Part shown: positions 21,210-33,265 of the stretch, one piece after another | Position numbering within the stretch: position 1 is the first letter of the stretch | Layout of the letters: the number at the start of each line of letters is the position of its first letter | The notes under the pieces: generated by a model | Database searches by the model: none | Seen by the model: only the letters and a program-made list of their open reading frames with translations | What the model was told of the DNA's origin: nothing | Program-made: the position numbers and the translations under genes | Assembly (NCBI GenBank): GCA_944472155.2 | Contig: OX235272.1 | Span: forward strand, 89,348,020 to 89,412,019 | Length of the DNA stretch: 64,000 nucleotides | DNA from: Trichobilharzia szidati | Lineage: Eukaryota; Platyhelminthes; Trematoda; Strigeidida; Schistosomatidae | Direction of reading: 5' to 3'

Positions 21210-23240
21210 TTTTTCGTCATATGAAGTAAAGTGCGCGTTGGGGGGGGGGCGAGGGAGTGACTACTCAACTGCTCAGGTATACAAATCTCACCTCGTCACT
21301 TGAATTGTTTGTCTGTATTAAATAGGATTCAATGAATTCACAGGAACCTGAAGAATAACTCTGGCGGATATTTGGGATTGATATTCGGTAGTATGTAGTT
21401 GTGGTAATTGGTCTTTCTTTGGTTGATGCTCACTCATGAGTAGAGCATATCTTCATTCTTTTGGAAAATTTTTGACACTCATTTACAATATGAGTAACAG
21501 ATAGTCGATTGGCGTAGTTCAGCTACCGGTTTTCATCCGGTGTACAAAGTTTCATACAAAGTCTTTGATGAAATGTGTTGTCTGATAACTGCTATCTAGT
21601 TGGAACATAAGAACACATTACTCTTTGCTATAGGGGCTTGACACAAGATGTCCGCATTGAATATTTGTTCATTTGAAACAGTATAGATATGTGTTAGCCT
21701 TCTGTAATCAGTCCTTCCTACGTGATTCATAGTGTCTAGCATTGCAAATCTCTTATTTCACATAATTTTATTTTCCTTCTGATCACTTCAGATGGATCTC
21801 ACATGAAGATTTAATTCCATGCAGAAAATCTTCAAATCAGTTATACTGATTGACTAATTTTGATGAATTGTCGACTGAGAATAATGATAAACGGTTAAAT
21901 GTCTTTGTGAAATATCTACTGAGAATATTTGTATTCCGGTGGACAAGTGGCATGTGGAATCAACTCAGAAGAGGTTAAGTCAGACAGCGAGATTGTCGCC
22001 TTTCAGGTTGACTAATTATTCAACCTTCATTTAAGCAGGTTACGTGAATTCCATGTCAGTTAATGCCATAAGAAAGCAGTATACTTTGACAATAGCCTTC
22101 AAATATTCGTTGATCAACATCTATGAGTAAGTTGAAAATGCTTCTGAAACGATGCATCAAAATTATACCAATCAAATTGTGATGTAGTGGTCAACATAAA
22201 CTGTCTATTTCTTGACATGGGAGGATTGAAGATAATTATGAAGTCAAGACAGTATCCCGAATATAAAACCGTATAATACAGTTGTTCCAGAGTCAGTCTT
22301 TAGAAGCTGACAACAGGATATCACATAATCGATGGTGTGTAAGGGAGTGGTAATTATAGAGAATGACTGAGTGAATTTGTTGACTACTTAAGAAACGTCC
22401 AATGCAAAGGAACTGACTGAATCGAGTATACTTACAAAGTATTAACAGTAACACGTTAATGATACAGCTATCAATGAGAGTTTTAGGAATAGGAGCCAAA
22501 ATCGTATTTAATATTCCATTGATACTGTGTAGATTGTTATGACAAAGAAATGAACTGCAAGAAAGAAAGTTTTGGGTACATGCATCGAATAACTTTAGAC
22601 CTGTGCTTTTCAAGGACTTGATTTAAGGAGATGTGCAGCTAAACATCACTTTAGTCTGTCTTTTTCTGAACAATGACGCATTGTTTTTGGAAATTCTAAG
22701 TTGAACTTGCCAAGTTGGACACCCAATGTAAAAAATAAATTCATTCGAGAAGTTAAACAACAAGAGGTGAAACTAAGCAGTTATTTTTTACTTCCCTAAC
22801 TGAGAACTGCTTTGCTTTTGAATGAAAAAACATAACTTAAATGCTTTGAAGGTCTTTCGAAAGGCTTTTCTTAGACGTTAAGACATAATTTCACTGGAAA
22901 TGTCATCTATTCACTGCAGTCAATGAAACATTACGGTTTTGACCTATATTGATATTCGTTTTGCTACTTGCCGAATCCATGTGATTCTTTGTGAGGAATT
23001 TCGCTGGCTTTTCATTAATGCTGAATGGACCACAGATATTTTAGAATTCCTTGATGAGTATGTTATAAGGACAGATAACCCATGCGTCATGGACTCAACA
23101 CTTAGGCAGATTTAGTTCATATTGTGAAGTGAGGAAATTCAAAGAGTCAGTATGCCACCTACCTACATTTATTATCATTAGAATATCCTGAAAATAGACA
23201 GAATAGGTAGAACTCTGTTGTTCAATTGATGATGGCTATC
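21210..23240. other. Unannotated stretch
   Basis: AT-rich, with a 12-base G run at 21,239-21,250. No frame carries a recognisable motif; the minus frame 22,293-22,613 looks like chance. No known repeat recognised. Confidence 0.35.
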
Positions 23241-23244
23241 AGAA

Positions 23245-23570
23245 GAATCCAGAATGTGATTCTCATCCTATTGGGTACTCGTCAACTTGATGCACCTGGT
23301 CTCCAGTGGGTGGTAGTTTACATACTGGAACTTGAACTCAGCATCTGTTGATTTTACGGCCGAAATGGTTATTCACTAGATCACTCACTGCATCATTACA
23401 GCCGCCTCCTGTTCGATGAGTATTGGTTGTTATTTGTTATTTCCAAGTCTCAGAGGGACACATTACCATTCACTGAGTGTCGAAGTAATTCCAGCTGGCG
23501 ATTCTCAGAAGAAAAGGGGCGGACGTCTTGGATTATACTGCTACCAACTACCAAACAGATAACATAGTGT
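23245..23570. repeat. Inverted pair of decayed Sm-alpha-like elements
   Basis: Minus part 23,245-23,405: head remnants around CACTAGATCACTCACTGCAT. Plus part 23,440-23,570: CATTACCATTCACTGAGTG, then TTCCAGCTGGCGATTCTCAG and GTCTTGGATTATACTGC. The plus copy keeps CTGGCGA in the core position (A6 to G), GAAAA and a TTGGATT stem strand. Inactive. Confidence 0.55.
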
Positions 23571-23919
23571 GAATATTAAACCATTGTAGAAGTGTTCTCA
23601 GTGTGAGGCAGCATACACCTACAGGTTAGGGGCATTTTGGTTCCATATTAATCATAAAACAATCGAATAACTTGAACAAATAAAAAATTCAGAATGGATT
23701 TGGGAAATCCGCCTGAGCTATAATTTGCTCTCATCATTATACAACAACACGTAAGAAATGCAGTCACGTGTTATTTCAATATGTTGACTTTAGAAACGAA
23801 CTTCATAAGGAAATTTTCGGTAAAATACGCCTATATACCCTAAAACCTGCCAAATAAGGTCTTGTCATGATTCGAATATTCAAATAAATTAAAAAAACTG
23901 GTAAGCGAATTTAGGCTGG

Positions 23920-26240
23920 CTGATTTATTAGTGCTGGTGAGGTTCAATGGTTATATGAAAGTTATTATTTGAAATTTCTCCTGCTCTTATAACTTCATTG
24001 TCAAATTGAACCCAACTTTTTTTATTTATACTTCGTCATCCAAACTAAATACTTAATTGTGATATGTGTATGTTAGCTGTGATGCAATTATAAGCCAATA
24101 AGAACGGAACAGTTTATCAACTTCAAGAGCTTCGTCCCACTGATCTGGAAGCAGAACCTAGTATGTATATTAAGTTCAAGTATTCGAAAAATCTGTTCAG
24201 AAGACACGATAGGGAAAGAATTAAATCATTTATGTGAAACCCTACTAGAGAACGAGTATCCATCAAGATTCATGGACAAAAACATGAAAGAAAAGCCTCC
24301 GTCGCCAAAAGCCACAACTGTTCAGAAGAAAAATTTCTTTATGAACCTGGAATTCAAAGGTGACATCGACGAAGAAATTCTTAGAAAATGCCTTCCTAAA
24401 TGTCTGAAGAAGACATTTCAAGCAGCCACCTTACTTATCACATTCTCCAAAAGACAGTTAATTCAGTCTAACATTAAGGATAAGATACCGCTTTTGGCTA
24501 CCTCAGTGTGTATCTAACAGTTTACTTGTTAGTGTGGAGCAAAGTATATCGGCCGTACGCAACGTCAAGTCCAGTAACGCATTGTGGGACATTGTCCACT
24601 TTGGCTGGCCAGCCAGCTGAGAAAAGAAGAATAATAGCAGCTCCATGGTCAAACACCTTGCCAACTCTGGACTTCGAGCAACTTTATCTGCATGAGTGCT
24701 TCACAGTGCTACACAGAGTCCCTCAATATCGCACGAAAGGATTTCAAATACGCCATCTGTACATAGCTGAATCATTGGCTACCTCTGCATTCAAATGCAC
24801 GGCATACATTCACTCACCCTACCGTGGCCAGAGTAGCATTCTTATTATAATTTTGCTTCTTTCTTATTATGTTAGTTTACTATTATTACTATTATTATTA
24901 TTGTTATTTTATTGTCATTATTGCTCTCATCATCCATATTTTATTATCACTCTACTACTGTTTAATAATAACATTGCATTTTTATATAGATTATATAAAA
25001 ACACTTTATCGTCTTTCCACTAATTCCTGTCCATTCTACACGAGCTTATTGATTGGTCATTATCTGACACTTATTACGTCATGCCAACTTCTGTTTCTTT
25101 TCCAACTTCCAAATAGTCACTTCTTCTAGGTTACACCGTACATTACCCAATGCGTTTTACCAAAATCGGATTGGTCTTACGAATTCCCTTTTTTAAATTT
25201 AATTACGATTGTACAGCAGCTTATGAAAATGAATCTTCGGAAATAAAATTCTCCTGGCTGTTTACGTCGTTTCCTTATTTTTGATTGTTCAGTTGATATC
25301 AAATGTACTGAACATTTTCCGAAACTGTAATCTGTTGAGGTATGCCGGAAAAGATATTTCCCGTTTTTTGCAAAGTTAGTGTAATACGTATACCGGGATT
25401 CTTACACGTTATTGATGAGCGCGTGAAAAGAGTGAATCCTTGCTGAATATGGTAAGTTTCGTCAAATAGTGGTGATTCTTAAGCTACACAATTGAATCTT
25501 GACAATTATTTGCAACAAGTGTACTGAGAACATCCCTTTTAGGTGTTATATGATGAATCTTTGTGAGAAAATTCTGAATGCTCACATTTTTGTGCTGACA
25601 GTAATCACGTGAAATGAAAGTGAAGTCTTTAGGAGAAAATCTTCCAATCTACAGAAAATAAATCTACCGAACTAATTCACCTGATGTAAAGAAAGCTTAT
25701 ACCATCCAGCGACTAGCAATAAGTTTCTCAATTGAGTTGCTTCACTTTATACACTCAGATGGTGTGTTTTGTTCCTCCCGCAACACATGCTACTTACAAG
25801 TCTGCAAGTCCATGAATGTCGAGGTGAAAATATCCTTTATCTTTGTAGTTACATCATTGAATGAAAAACAAATGAGAATAGGATGAACAGTGAGACATTC
25901 ATCTTCAGTCTTATCCATTGTGTGAATTAGAAAAAGTGTACATCAAGTTAACTTTGTCATTTTTCAAATAAGAGTCGTCATTTCTCTAGATTGTTCATGT
26001 TTTAACTGTCGCCGACACAAAAAAAATATTTGAATGCCTTTTGATAAAGCATGAAAAATGATACTGAGAAAAAAAGGTGAAAGTAATCAGAATGTGATTA
26101 TTGGAAAGGAACATAAATTATATGAAAATATGAATTAGAAAAATGTTGTTTTTGAAAAAAATTCTCTGATTTAGAAACAATATAATTGTTTCCATTTAAA
26201 AAAAGCGACTTTGCATAAATAATTTTAGTTTGCATGCAAT
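23920..26240 (+). repeat. Direct duplication unit B (carries a PLE insertion)
   Basis: Counterpart of 18,420-20,970. The 23,920-24,110 and 25,250-26,240 parts align with unit A; the intervening PLE (24,115-25,245) has no counterpart there. Unit A near 18,650-18,665 serves as the empty site. Confidence 0.75.
24115..25245 (+). pseudogene. PLE copy: connector, GIY-YIG region and 3' flank
   Basis: Frame 24,272-24,517 gives KKNFFMNLEFKGDIDEEILR, then KTFQAATLLITFSKRQLI and KIPLLATSVCI, the PLE region between thumb and GIY-YIG (compare LFMNIEFKGD at 3.93 kb). A frameshift near 24,510 leads into CSCGAK-like remnants and LHECFTVLHRVPQYRTKGFQ and IRHLYIAESLA, the PLE C-terminus. Then come an (ATT)n-rich stretch (24,840-24,980) and an AT-rich 3' flank ending in TTGTACAGCAGCTTATGAAA. 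It is truncated 5', lacks the RT and is dead. Confidence 0.8.
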
Positions 26241-26849
26241 ATGTTATACTTCCTGTGAAATTACAACTGATTAAATGTACACATTTACATGTGTATGATA
26301 ATCAGGAAAGCTTTGTACACTTATGCAAAGAGGTGAATGGTTATCACTTCTCGGCTGCCCATACCTTTGAAGTTTATTTCTTATGGGAGTACCTGAAAAA
26401 GACGGAGAAGTAGTGTTGTGTACCTGCAGAATCCAGTGTAAAACCCACTTTAAAGTCGGTCGCATACAGCTTGTTTGTAGTGGTTTTCTCAGTTCTGCCC
26501 GTACTGAGATCTTATCGTTGGCTATGGGTAGCCGTTAAATTAGTCAGGATGTTTAACTATTGGCGTCGACCTCTGCGGATGGAGAGGAGGCATAGCAGCC
26601 TCTAAAGAAAACAATTCGCTGCTGCTACATCCCTATTTCCAAGCCATACAACTTCGCCCACGGACTGTCAACATAGTCTAAACAACTTACGCTGTGCCAG
26701 TAACTGCCTTCGAAACGGCTTTTCTTGCATGGAAACACTTGCGGGTACATTAGTTCCAGTCAGTGTAGTTTACTGGGTTATTGTAATATGCAAGCGCCAT
26801 CACCACGTCAGGGTAACATGTATCCGTCGGGGTACATATATATATGACT

Positions 26850-27240
26850 TTATTGGGAGCAGTGTTTATATAATGTACAGAATGTTCAGTGGAGTTTATT
26901 GCATGATGTTTCTTCCTTGCCCTGAACCTTCAAATAAAATATTGGTCGACAGTAGATACCATAATACAGAGTTATCTGACCTGAAGCGCAAACCAATACA
27001 TTATGATATCTCGTCTTTGTCTCCTTCGAGAAACGCACGATATTTGGTTGAATTTCAATTATAAAAGCCTAAGGAGTACATCCTGAGAACCATGGACATA
27101 ACTTAGAAACACTTATTTCATCATGTACTGTGATATGTCACCATCCAGGATTATTCTCTTTCTCATATTTAGAAGAAACTAGCGAATCAGTAGGTTGCGA
27201 ACATGAGAGTAAATGATACCATTAGAGATCATGCTTTAAT
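26850..27240 (-). repeat. R1 retrocopy
   Basis: Minus strand matches the 30-kb R1 copy from the ATGATCTCTAATGGTATCAT region to the tail side (AAACACTGCTCCCAATAAAG). No open frame of length is kept on the R1 sense strand. The plus frame 26,729-27,064 is antisense to R1 and taken as a shadow. Confidence 0.6.
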
Positions 27241-27640
27241 GAGTTTAATTGGTTGGAGGATTTCATCATGAGCTGACATCAGTTAGAGAATCATTGGAAA
27301 ACCACCTGAGAGTACTGCTAGACAGCTGTTTCGTCAGCTTAGTTTGGGACTCTTCATCAGTACGCACCCACCAGAGGGGTTTGAACCCAGGACCTTCTGG
27401 TTACAAGGCGAGCTAGCTCGTGGACCATTAAGCTACTGGAACACGATTCAATGGCCAGTCCATGAATTCTAACTTCTGACAATTCATGACATAGCGCAAC
27501 CACTTCGCAATGTCTTCTTTGATGAGTTACTGCCTCGCCTTCAACCTTCTGTACCCTACTGGTCACGGCTTCCCACTAGAACCCCAGGTTAACTGCTTGA
27601 ATAGGGCCAGTCGCTAGTGAGCATCAGATCGATTTTCAAG
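27236..27640 (-). repeat. HHR-A element, full-length unit
   Basis: Both family ends are present in minus sense, with head TAGCTTAATGG-like A box, B box GGGTTCAAACCC, and ribozyme 27,312-27,363. The ribozyme has C3 to A, a 3-nt insertion in stem II (as at 235-283) and an insertion near the cleavage site. Inactive. Confidence 0.75.
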
Positions 27641-28029
27641 AGAAATTGTATGCAATGTAATAATAGAAGCAGGCCGCGTGATATATACAGACATATATCC
27701 TTTGCTTATAAATCTTCATTATCAGCAATACTATTTTATTCCAACTGTTTTTATAATTCTTGTTTCAACTAGAAATATGTTTAATTTAACCACCATCATC
27801 TTGTTTGTTCATTGTTATTATTTTCATTCTTATTACTTATTTATTTTTCATTTCCTAACATTTCCGAATTCTTTTTGTGATAATTGACGGTTTTTAGTAG
27901 GGATGCAACTTAATCATAATCTATTGCAATCATAAATATTAATTTCTCATACCTCTTCCTCCCTTATCTATCTGAACTTAACCTGTAAAACAATTACATC
28001 TGTCGTTTCCCATAATTGATTCACCATAG

Positions 28030-28580
28030 TTTATGTCATATATTTTCAAGAGTTAGTTTGTTGGGAAATGATTTGTTAGAATTTTTTTATCACGGTTTAA
28101 TATCAGTTAGAGAATCATTGGAAACCATCAGGGAGTGCTGGACAGTCCTAGTTCTGGACTCTTCGGTAGTATGCATCTATCGGCTTTCGAACCCAGAGCC
28201 TTCCTGTCACAAGGCAAACTCGCAAACTATTCGCCACTAAGACCTGATTCACTGGTCGATGAAATCTAACTTTTTTCAGTCCATGATTTTAGCACGATCG
28301 CCTGTAGTTATAGTGAAAGGTTTTGATCAGTAGTGTTCACCAGGTCTAGCGTTAGAAAGAACACTCGCCGATGACAGTGTCTGGTGCCGGTCACACTAAA
28401 ATAGCGAATCGGTAGAAGTTGGGATTCAACGGCCACTGAATACGGTTCCGTTAGCTGACTGTTCTACAAGCCTAATTTATAACTGGAAGCTCCTGGGTTC
28501 AAGCCCCACTGGCCATGTGCTTTTGAAGAGTCCCAAGATGGGACGAAACCGCTGAAACAGTATATATACCTCTATACGTT
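28030..28580. repeat. Inverted pair of HHR-A elements
   Basis: 28,030-28,330 is a minus copy starting with TTCAAGAGTTAGTTTGTTGG; 28,335-28,580 is a plus copy ending in GGGACGAAACCGCTG. The two heads face each other. The plus ribozyme keeps GAAGA, GTCC...GGGAC and GAAA but has lost CTG of the core. Confidence 0.65.
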
Positions 28581-29064
28581 AAGTTCCACCGAGATTTCAT
28601 GAATACAATAAATACTGCTTCATTATCATTTTATGCCTGTTTTTCAAGTGTTAGATTGTCTAATACAATTATATACTTGGTTTTTAGAAGTTGGCAACGC
28701 AATGTTACGTACTCCATAGTGTATAAGATAGTCATAACTAAAAAGAATGTGAAATGAATGTGTTGGCAATTACACTAGAATTAAATTCTTAACTTACGAT
28801 TCACACTGTTCGATGAGATGAAATTTCACCAGAGTTTCCTTTGGTAACCAGAATTATTGAGATCACAGTATGTGATCTGCTTGGTTACATAAATGGCAGC
28901 CTAGAAAATGAGCATAAATGCACGATTCTATATACTACTGTTTAAGATCACTCAGTAGTGGCTTACATCAGAAATCGTGTGGTTTGAAGTTATTCGGCTC
29001 ACAGGGATGAGTCAGACCGCGATTTTTAATTATAAGTAATGAATGCAATATAAGTGGATCACAG

Positions 29065-29770
29065 GATTTCAGTAGCCTTTCCGCTTTTCCATCTGTTCCT
29101 TGCAATCTTTTCTTCGCTGGTTACGTAATTCTCATAGGCCCTCATTCCCTTCCAACACGATCTCCTCCATGTCACCGTCAGAAACCAAACTCGTCATTTA
29201 CCATTCGACTTCTACTTGAGGGTGTGCCTATTACTTGTTGTTGCTCGACATTCCTTTCAGAGCGTGTCCGATCCATTTTCTTTTACATGTTTACTGAACA
29301 ATGGACTCTTGGTTGGCTCATCCCCGGAGGTTCTTGTCGCTAATTGTTTTTGGCCGGCTATTTGGTTTTCAGTATGGAGCCAGCGAACAGGGTAAGCCTG
29401 TAGCTTTCTGTTGGCAATACTTTTCATGATGCACGAGCCAAGTATCTGGAGCATAGAGAAGCGAAGACTGAGTTGACGTTATGGTGCTGAAAATATGAAT
29501 CTCATTCCTTATGCTTAGTTCAGTCGATTCCTATGCTGATTTCAGAGGGATTAAGAACTATCTTTTTTCCCTGATCCTGTCGTTGATATCTTGTCTGTTC
29601 CATCTGCAGCTGTAACGACGTTGCTGCGGTAAGTGAATGAAGTAACTTCCTTTAAATTTCTCTTATTGAATGGTGATTGGTTTTGGGACTCGTTAAATCC
29701 ATGTTTTCTTCTCAAGATTTTTATTGAACATCCGCCTCTACTCAGTGGATATTACCCAAGTCTCTTGCAA
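29065..29770 (-). pseudogene. RTE-type LINE 3' half
   Basis: Minus sense: the C-terminal RTE region, with a decayed frame at 29,257-29,454 (KSPLFSKHVKENGSD aligned with the wing after KIRWPE in RTE), upstream thumb remnants to about 29,770, and the 3' end toward 29,065. Frameshifts are frequent. It is one of five consecutive minus-strand RTE 3' ends (29, 32, 37, 44 and 45.6 kb). Confidence 0.6.
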
Positions 29771-29944
29771 AGTACATTTTCAGATCAGATCAGATAAATC
29801 TTGTTTAATGAATTGAACACCTAATTAGATTTAGTTTGTATTGTGAAGGAATGAAACTCAGTGAGTGTCTCGATAACATGTTGTAAGCATATGCTTATTG
29901 TCCCAATTAGGAGTTTTGTTACTAGAACATTCAAATTAATAATA

Positions 29945-30545
29945 ATAATAGCTTTATTCTGAACAGTGTTTATACATTGTATAGAGGAAGTTACTGCACA
30001 ATAGTTTCCCTTTGTCCAGGGTCCTCAAGTAAAACAGTAATTTACAGGAGACCCTGAAGTGAAAACCAATCCCTTATGACATTTATTTTTTGCCTCTTCG
30101 GAGATAGGCACAACATTAAATTGAAAGCCATTTAAGAAAGGTACAGGAGTGGAATTTTGACCCAGTGACATAATAATGGCTGAATAATTGAAGACTGTAG
30201 ATAATTAGTTCCACGTTTCGGACAGTGGTAGTTTGCACTGAAAATCTCAGGAGCAGTTATCTCATATATTGTGATAGGCTCACAACCTCGACTGTGCTTT
30301 TTCTTGAGTTTAATAGAACCAACAGGCTGTAGACATTTTAAATACTCGCAGGAATAGAAGACACCGTTAGAAGCCACATTTTGGTAGATGAAAACAATTA
30401 GAACGAGAAAAATTATATGTAGTGTAATGATGGAGTGTATTGGTAGCCCAAGTTTCAAACAGGCCTCCTTTGATAGATCCATTTGACTGTCATTAGAGTG
30501 CAAGGCACACATTTTAACTTATTCTGAACTCATCTGCTAGATGTA
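29945..30545 (-). repeat. R1 retrocopy carrying the longest R1 reading frame
   Basis: A repeat with at least five copies (16.9-18.4, 26.9, 29.9, 40.2 and 53.8 kb). It ends in AACACTGTTCAGAATAAAGC and ATTATTATT repeats, the same tail as the CR1-like LINE at 0.4 and 1.05 kb. The shared AATAAA tail suggests a transcript copied by CR1-type machinery. The element's 5' boundary is not defined. Confidence 0.7.
30132..30512 (-). CDS. Hypothetical small membrane protein encoded in R1
   Basis: An open frame of 126 codons from an ATG at 30,512, not recognised as a known family. Residues 1-23 are short and polar. Residues 24-43 (PIHSIITLHIIFLVLIVFIY) form a hydrophobic segment that could be a signal anchor. 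The C-terminal 80 residues contain five cysteines (about 55, 60, 77, 97 and 115), as in secreted or extracellular domains. The lysine run KLKKKH sits at 68-73. The other R1 copies are broken in this frame, so this may be the best-preserved pseudogene copy of a host or LINE-linked gene rather than a working gene. Downstream lie a 180-bp 3' UTR and the AATAAA tail at about 29,950. No splice sites are needed. Function unknown. Confidence 0.35.
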   Translation of the reverse strand: MCALHSNDSQMDLSKEACLKLGLPIHSIITLHIIFLVLIVFIYQNVASNGVFYSCEYLKCLQPVGSIKLKKKHSRGCEPITIYEITAPEIFSANYHCPKRGTNYLQSSIIQPLLCHWVKIPLLYLS

Positions 30546-30589
30546 TTTGCATTCCAAGTGACTGGTGGTATTCCCAAAGAGAATCAGGC

Positions 30590-30800
30590 ACAGTACTCAT
30601 TGCTTCAAACGCCAAAGCGTCGCCTTTTAGGCCAGTGAACCACGAGTGGTTGTCGCTCTTGTGCAACTCGTGTCGGCTGTCATTTGTTGGGTTTAGAGTT
30701 TCATCGAGTACATCAACGGGCTCAATGGGGATGCAGACGCATCTAGTTGTTGGAAGACATTCTGAATTCTACCGCTAGCTTCTGTCAACCAAATGATTTC
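30590..30800 (+). repeat. Sm-alpha-like remnant
   Basis: GTATTCCCAAAGAGAATCAG, AACCACGAGTGGTTGTCGCT and later ATGCAGACGCATCTAG, then GACATTCTGAATTCTACCGC and CAACCAAATGATTTCAT follow the Sm-alpha order. The ribozyme core is deleted. Confidence 0.45.
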
Positions 30801-31125
30801 ATATTAATCTTATGGCCTTGTCGAAGTGTGTATACCAGGATCCGACATGTCAATAGAAACTGAATATTTCATCCAGCAAAATCATTCAGTGGAAAATTTG
30901 ATTAACGGTGTCAGCAAACAGATTTCTTCTATTCTTGTTCTCGTGTGAATATGACAGCTGTTTAAGCTTTGCTAAATGCCTTCAATATGCTCTTCTTTTC
31001 TCTCCAGTTTCTTGGCAAGTTGCTTTTGAAGTCTGAGGAAAATTCTTTCTCAAGCAGTACTATACCATTTTCTTGCTTCATTCACCATAAAAATTTCAAC
31101 TGAGGATTTTCGATTCATCATAAAT

Positions 31126-31310
31126 GATGGTTCAGGGGTAGGATGCCAGCCACCCGCATGGTCCGGGTACGATTCCCGACCATCGAATTTTTGAACCTTG
31201 CCTAGCTGGTAGAAGATCAAGAAAAGGACGGGAGGTTGGATCTCAGTTTAACAACTTTACCCCTTCTAAAAACAACAGTACCGCAGTTACTGAAATTTCA
31301 TAGTTCAGGA
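31126..31310 (+). repeat. SINE-D with tRNA-like head
   Basis: 31,126-31,184 has a tRNA-like head: GATGGT pairs with ACCATC at its ends, A-box-like TTCAGGGGTAGGATG and B-box GGGTACGATTCCC. The body with ACCTTGCCTAGCTGG and GGACGGGAGGTTGGATCTCA follows, then AACAACAGTACCGCAGTTAC and a decayed tail. Confidence 0.6.
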
Positions 31311-31584
31311 TTCAAGCCATATATTCCACTCGTAACTCAAGGGCACGAAAAACAAATAGATCTGAAACAAGTGATTCAATAACCTGATCAGTTTCAGATA
31401 GCACTGCATTATATACACATCTGCAAAATATACATAGGGAAGATTTAAATATTAAGGTATAGAAAAATACGTGTTACTATTTTGATCAGTATTATTACTA
31501 AGTAAATCTTCGATATTTGTTGGTAACAGCTGCCTTCCATGGAAAAATACAACTTGGCCACTGTGATGGAGTATAACTGTATTA

Positions 31585-32165
31585 GGTGGGTGAAGGCAAT
31601 CGGTAGAATGCCTTCCAACTAGGTTTTGTGCTGGTAGGCATTCACAAGTCAACAGGACGTATCTGAAATCTTGAAAGAACTCATCGCCCTTCTGAGATTC
31701 GAACTCGCATCACCCAGTGTGTATTGCAGTCAGAAACGTTACCACTGAGCTATTCGGGCTCCCAGTTAACCTCCTGTAGGACTTTACTGGATACTTTAAT
31801 TGGACACTAGTCATTAACAAGTGTGATGTGTCTAGTCCTATCTTTGGTGCAGACTGAATTCAATCAGTCAAGTTTGCAATGTGACCACCATTCCACTTGG
31901 TGGCTTGCCATCATTGTGCACTGTGATTATTATATTAGATGGTTCCAATCTCAGAAGAGACATGAGTTCCCTGAAGGTTGCAGGTACACCTTGCTGACGA
32001 GTGCATCCAACCATCTAATATCAACAATTCACAGTGCACCGTGATGGCGAGCCACCTAGTGGAATGGTGGCCACATTGCAAACTTGACGGATAGAATTCA
32101 ATCTGCACCAAACAAAGGACCAGATATATTACACTAGTCACTAACTGGCATCCAGTGAAAAGTAT
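31585..32165. repeat. HHR-B composite: minus unit, inverted arms, ribozyme-deleted centre
   Basis: 31,585-31,795 is a minus HHR-B head plus ribozyme (the G of GAAA is A, so dead). 31,796-31,925 and 32,020-32,160 are inverted arms (GACTAGTG..., GGTGCAGACTGAATTC...). The centre holds TTGCAGGTACACCTTGCTGA, CGAGTGC, then a deletion straight to ATCCAACCATCTAATATC, removing the second half of the ribozyme. It is interpreted as an inverted, partly dimeric HHR-B insertion. Confidence 0.7.
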
Positions 32166-32349
32166 AACTCTATAGAAAAATAACTTTATCTGATAGAGGA
32201 ACATAGTGGTAGAGTATTATTTGTTTACTATTGATACCCCGAAGACAGCTTGTCGCTGAAACACTCTATCGCTGTGTGTTTTTATAAAAGAAAAAGATTC
32301 GATTATGAATTGTTACCTTCTTTAACTTCATTTGACGGGAATATATTTA

Positions 32350-33000
32350 GACTTATTATGCCCTTAGGTTTTGAATGGAACAAAAGGCTTCAGCAGCACA
32401 CCTTTTGTCCTGTTCTCTGCCGAATGTTCATAAGCCATCATCACTTTCATGTCATCCTCAGACCACAGGCCAACTATTCGTTTCGCATTCTGATTTCATT
32501 TGACTGCCTGTCGCTTTATGTAAACCTATTTTCTCCTCAGAGTGTGTGTACGATTCGTCTTCACTTTCTTCGATATATTTATCAGGTAATAGGGTTTTCG
32601 GTGGGTTAATTCCCAGGATTCCTCGGTGGTCATCCTTTCTGATCGGCCATCTGACCTTCAGTATCGAATGAAATCAACCGTTGATAAAAGTTTGAGGCCT
32701 GCTTGGGATGATTTGGGTCATGCGTCAAGTTTCTAACTATTATAGAAGAAGTGACTTGAAGTCGGTGTTGTAAAATTAGGATCAGATCACTGTTGGTCTG
32801 TCTTGACTTTCCAATCCTCAATGCCTTTGATATCCTCATCAGTGTCATCCGCCTGAAGTTTAAACCATGCTGCCTGGCTAAGTGAAAGTCGTTACCTCCT
32901 TCAAATTTCTCCTGTTGATAGTGTTTGCTGTTGCTTATGTTGATTAGCTAACTTCATCACCGCTGTCTTCTCTTCAAGGTAATGTTAAGTAGTTGAAAAG
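32350..33000 (-). pseudogene. RTE-type LINE 3' half
   Basis: Minus sense: a decayed RTE thumb, with the frame 32,630-32,848 antiparallel to GKSRQTN-like motifs (GKARQAF in intact copies). The 3' end at 32,355 keeps GAAGCCTTTTGTTCCATTC. Several frameshifts. No palm. Confidence 0.6.
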
Positions 33001-33265
33001 ACTGGAAAAAGAGAAACCAAAATATAACAGCCATTAATTTCTAATTATTTTTCTATTATTCAGATGAGCTTAGAGAGAGAGGACCATTGTAAACTTAAGA
33101 AAAAACTGTTTAACTTCACATTTTAATCTGTGTGTGACTTTAGTTGATTATAACAAACCCATCACAGCTACTCAGCCTGTAATATCAGTAAAAGCTCTGT
33201 GAATAAGCTCATAGACTCTCGTTTTTAACAAAAATGCTTGAAACTTGGTAGTTTAATATTTCCAG

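Noticed and set aside
22293..22613. 106-codon minus frame
   Set aside because: No motif, no repeat relationship, no start context; typical of chance frames in AT-rich DNA.
24869..25129. Tyr/Leu-rich plus frame
   Set aside because: It translates an (ATT)n-rich microsatellite in the PLE 3' flank.
32250..32609. 119-codon plus frame
   Set aside because: Its second half is antisense to an RTE 3' end, and no motif is present in the first half.
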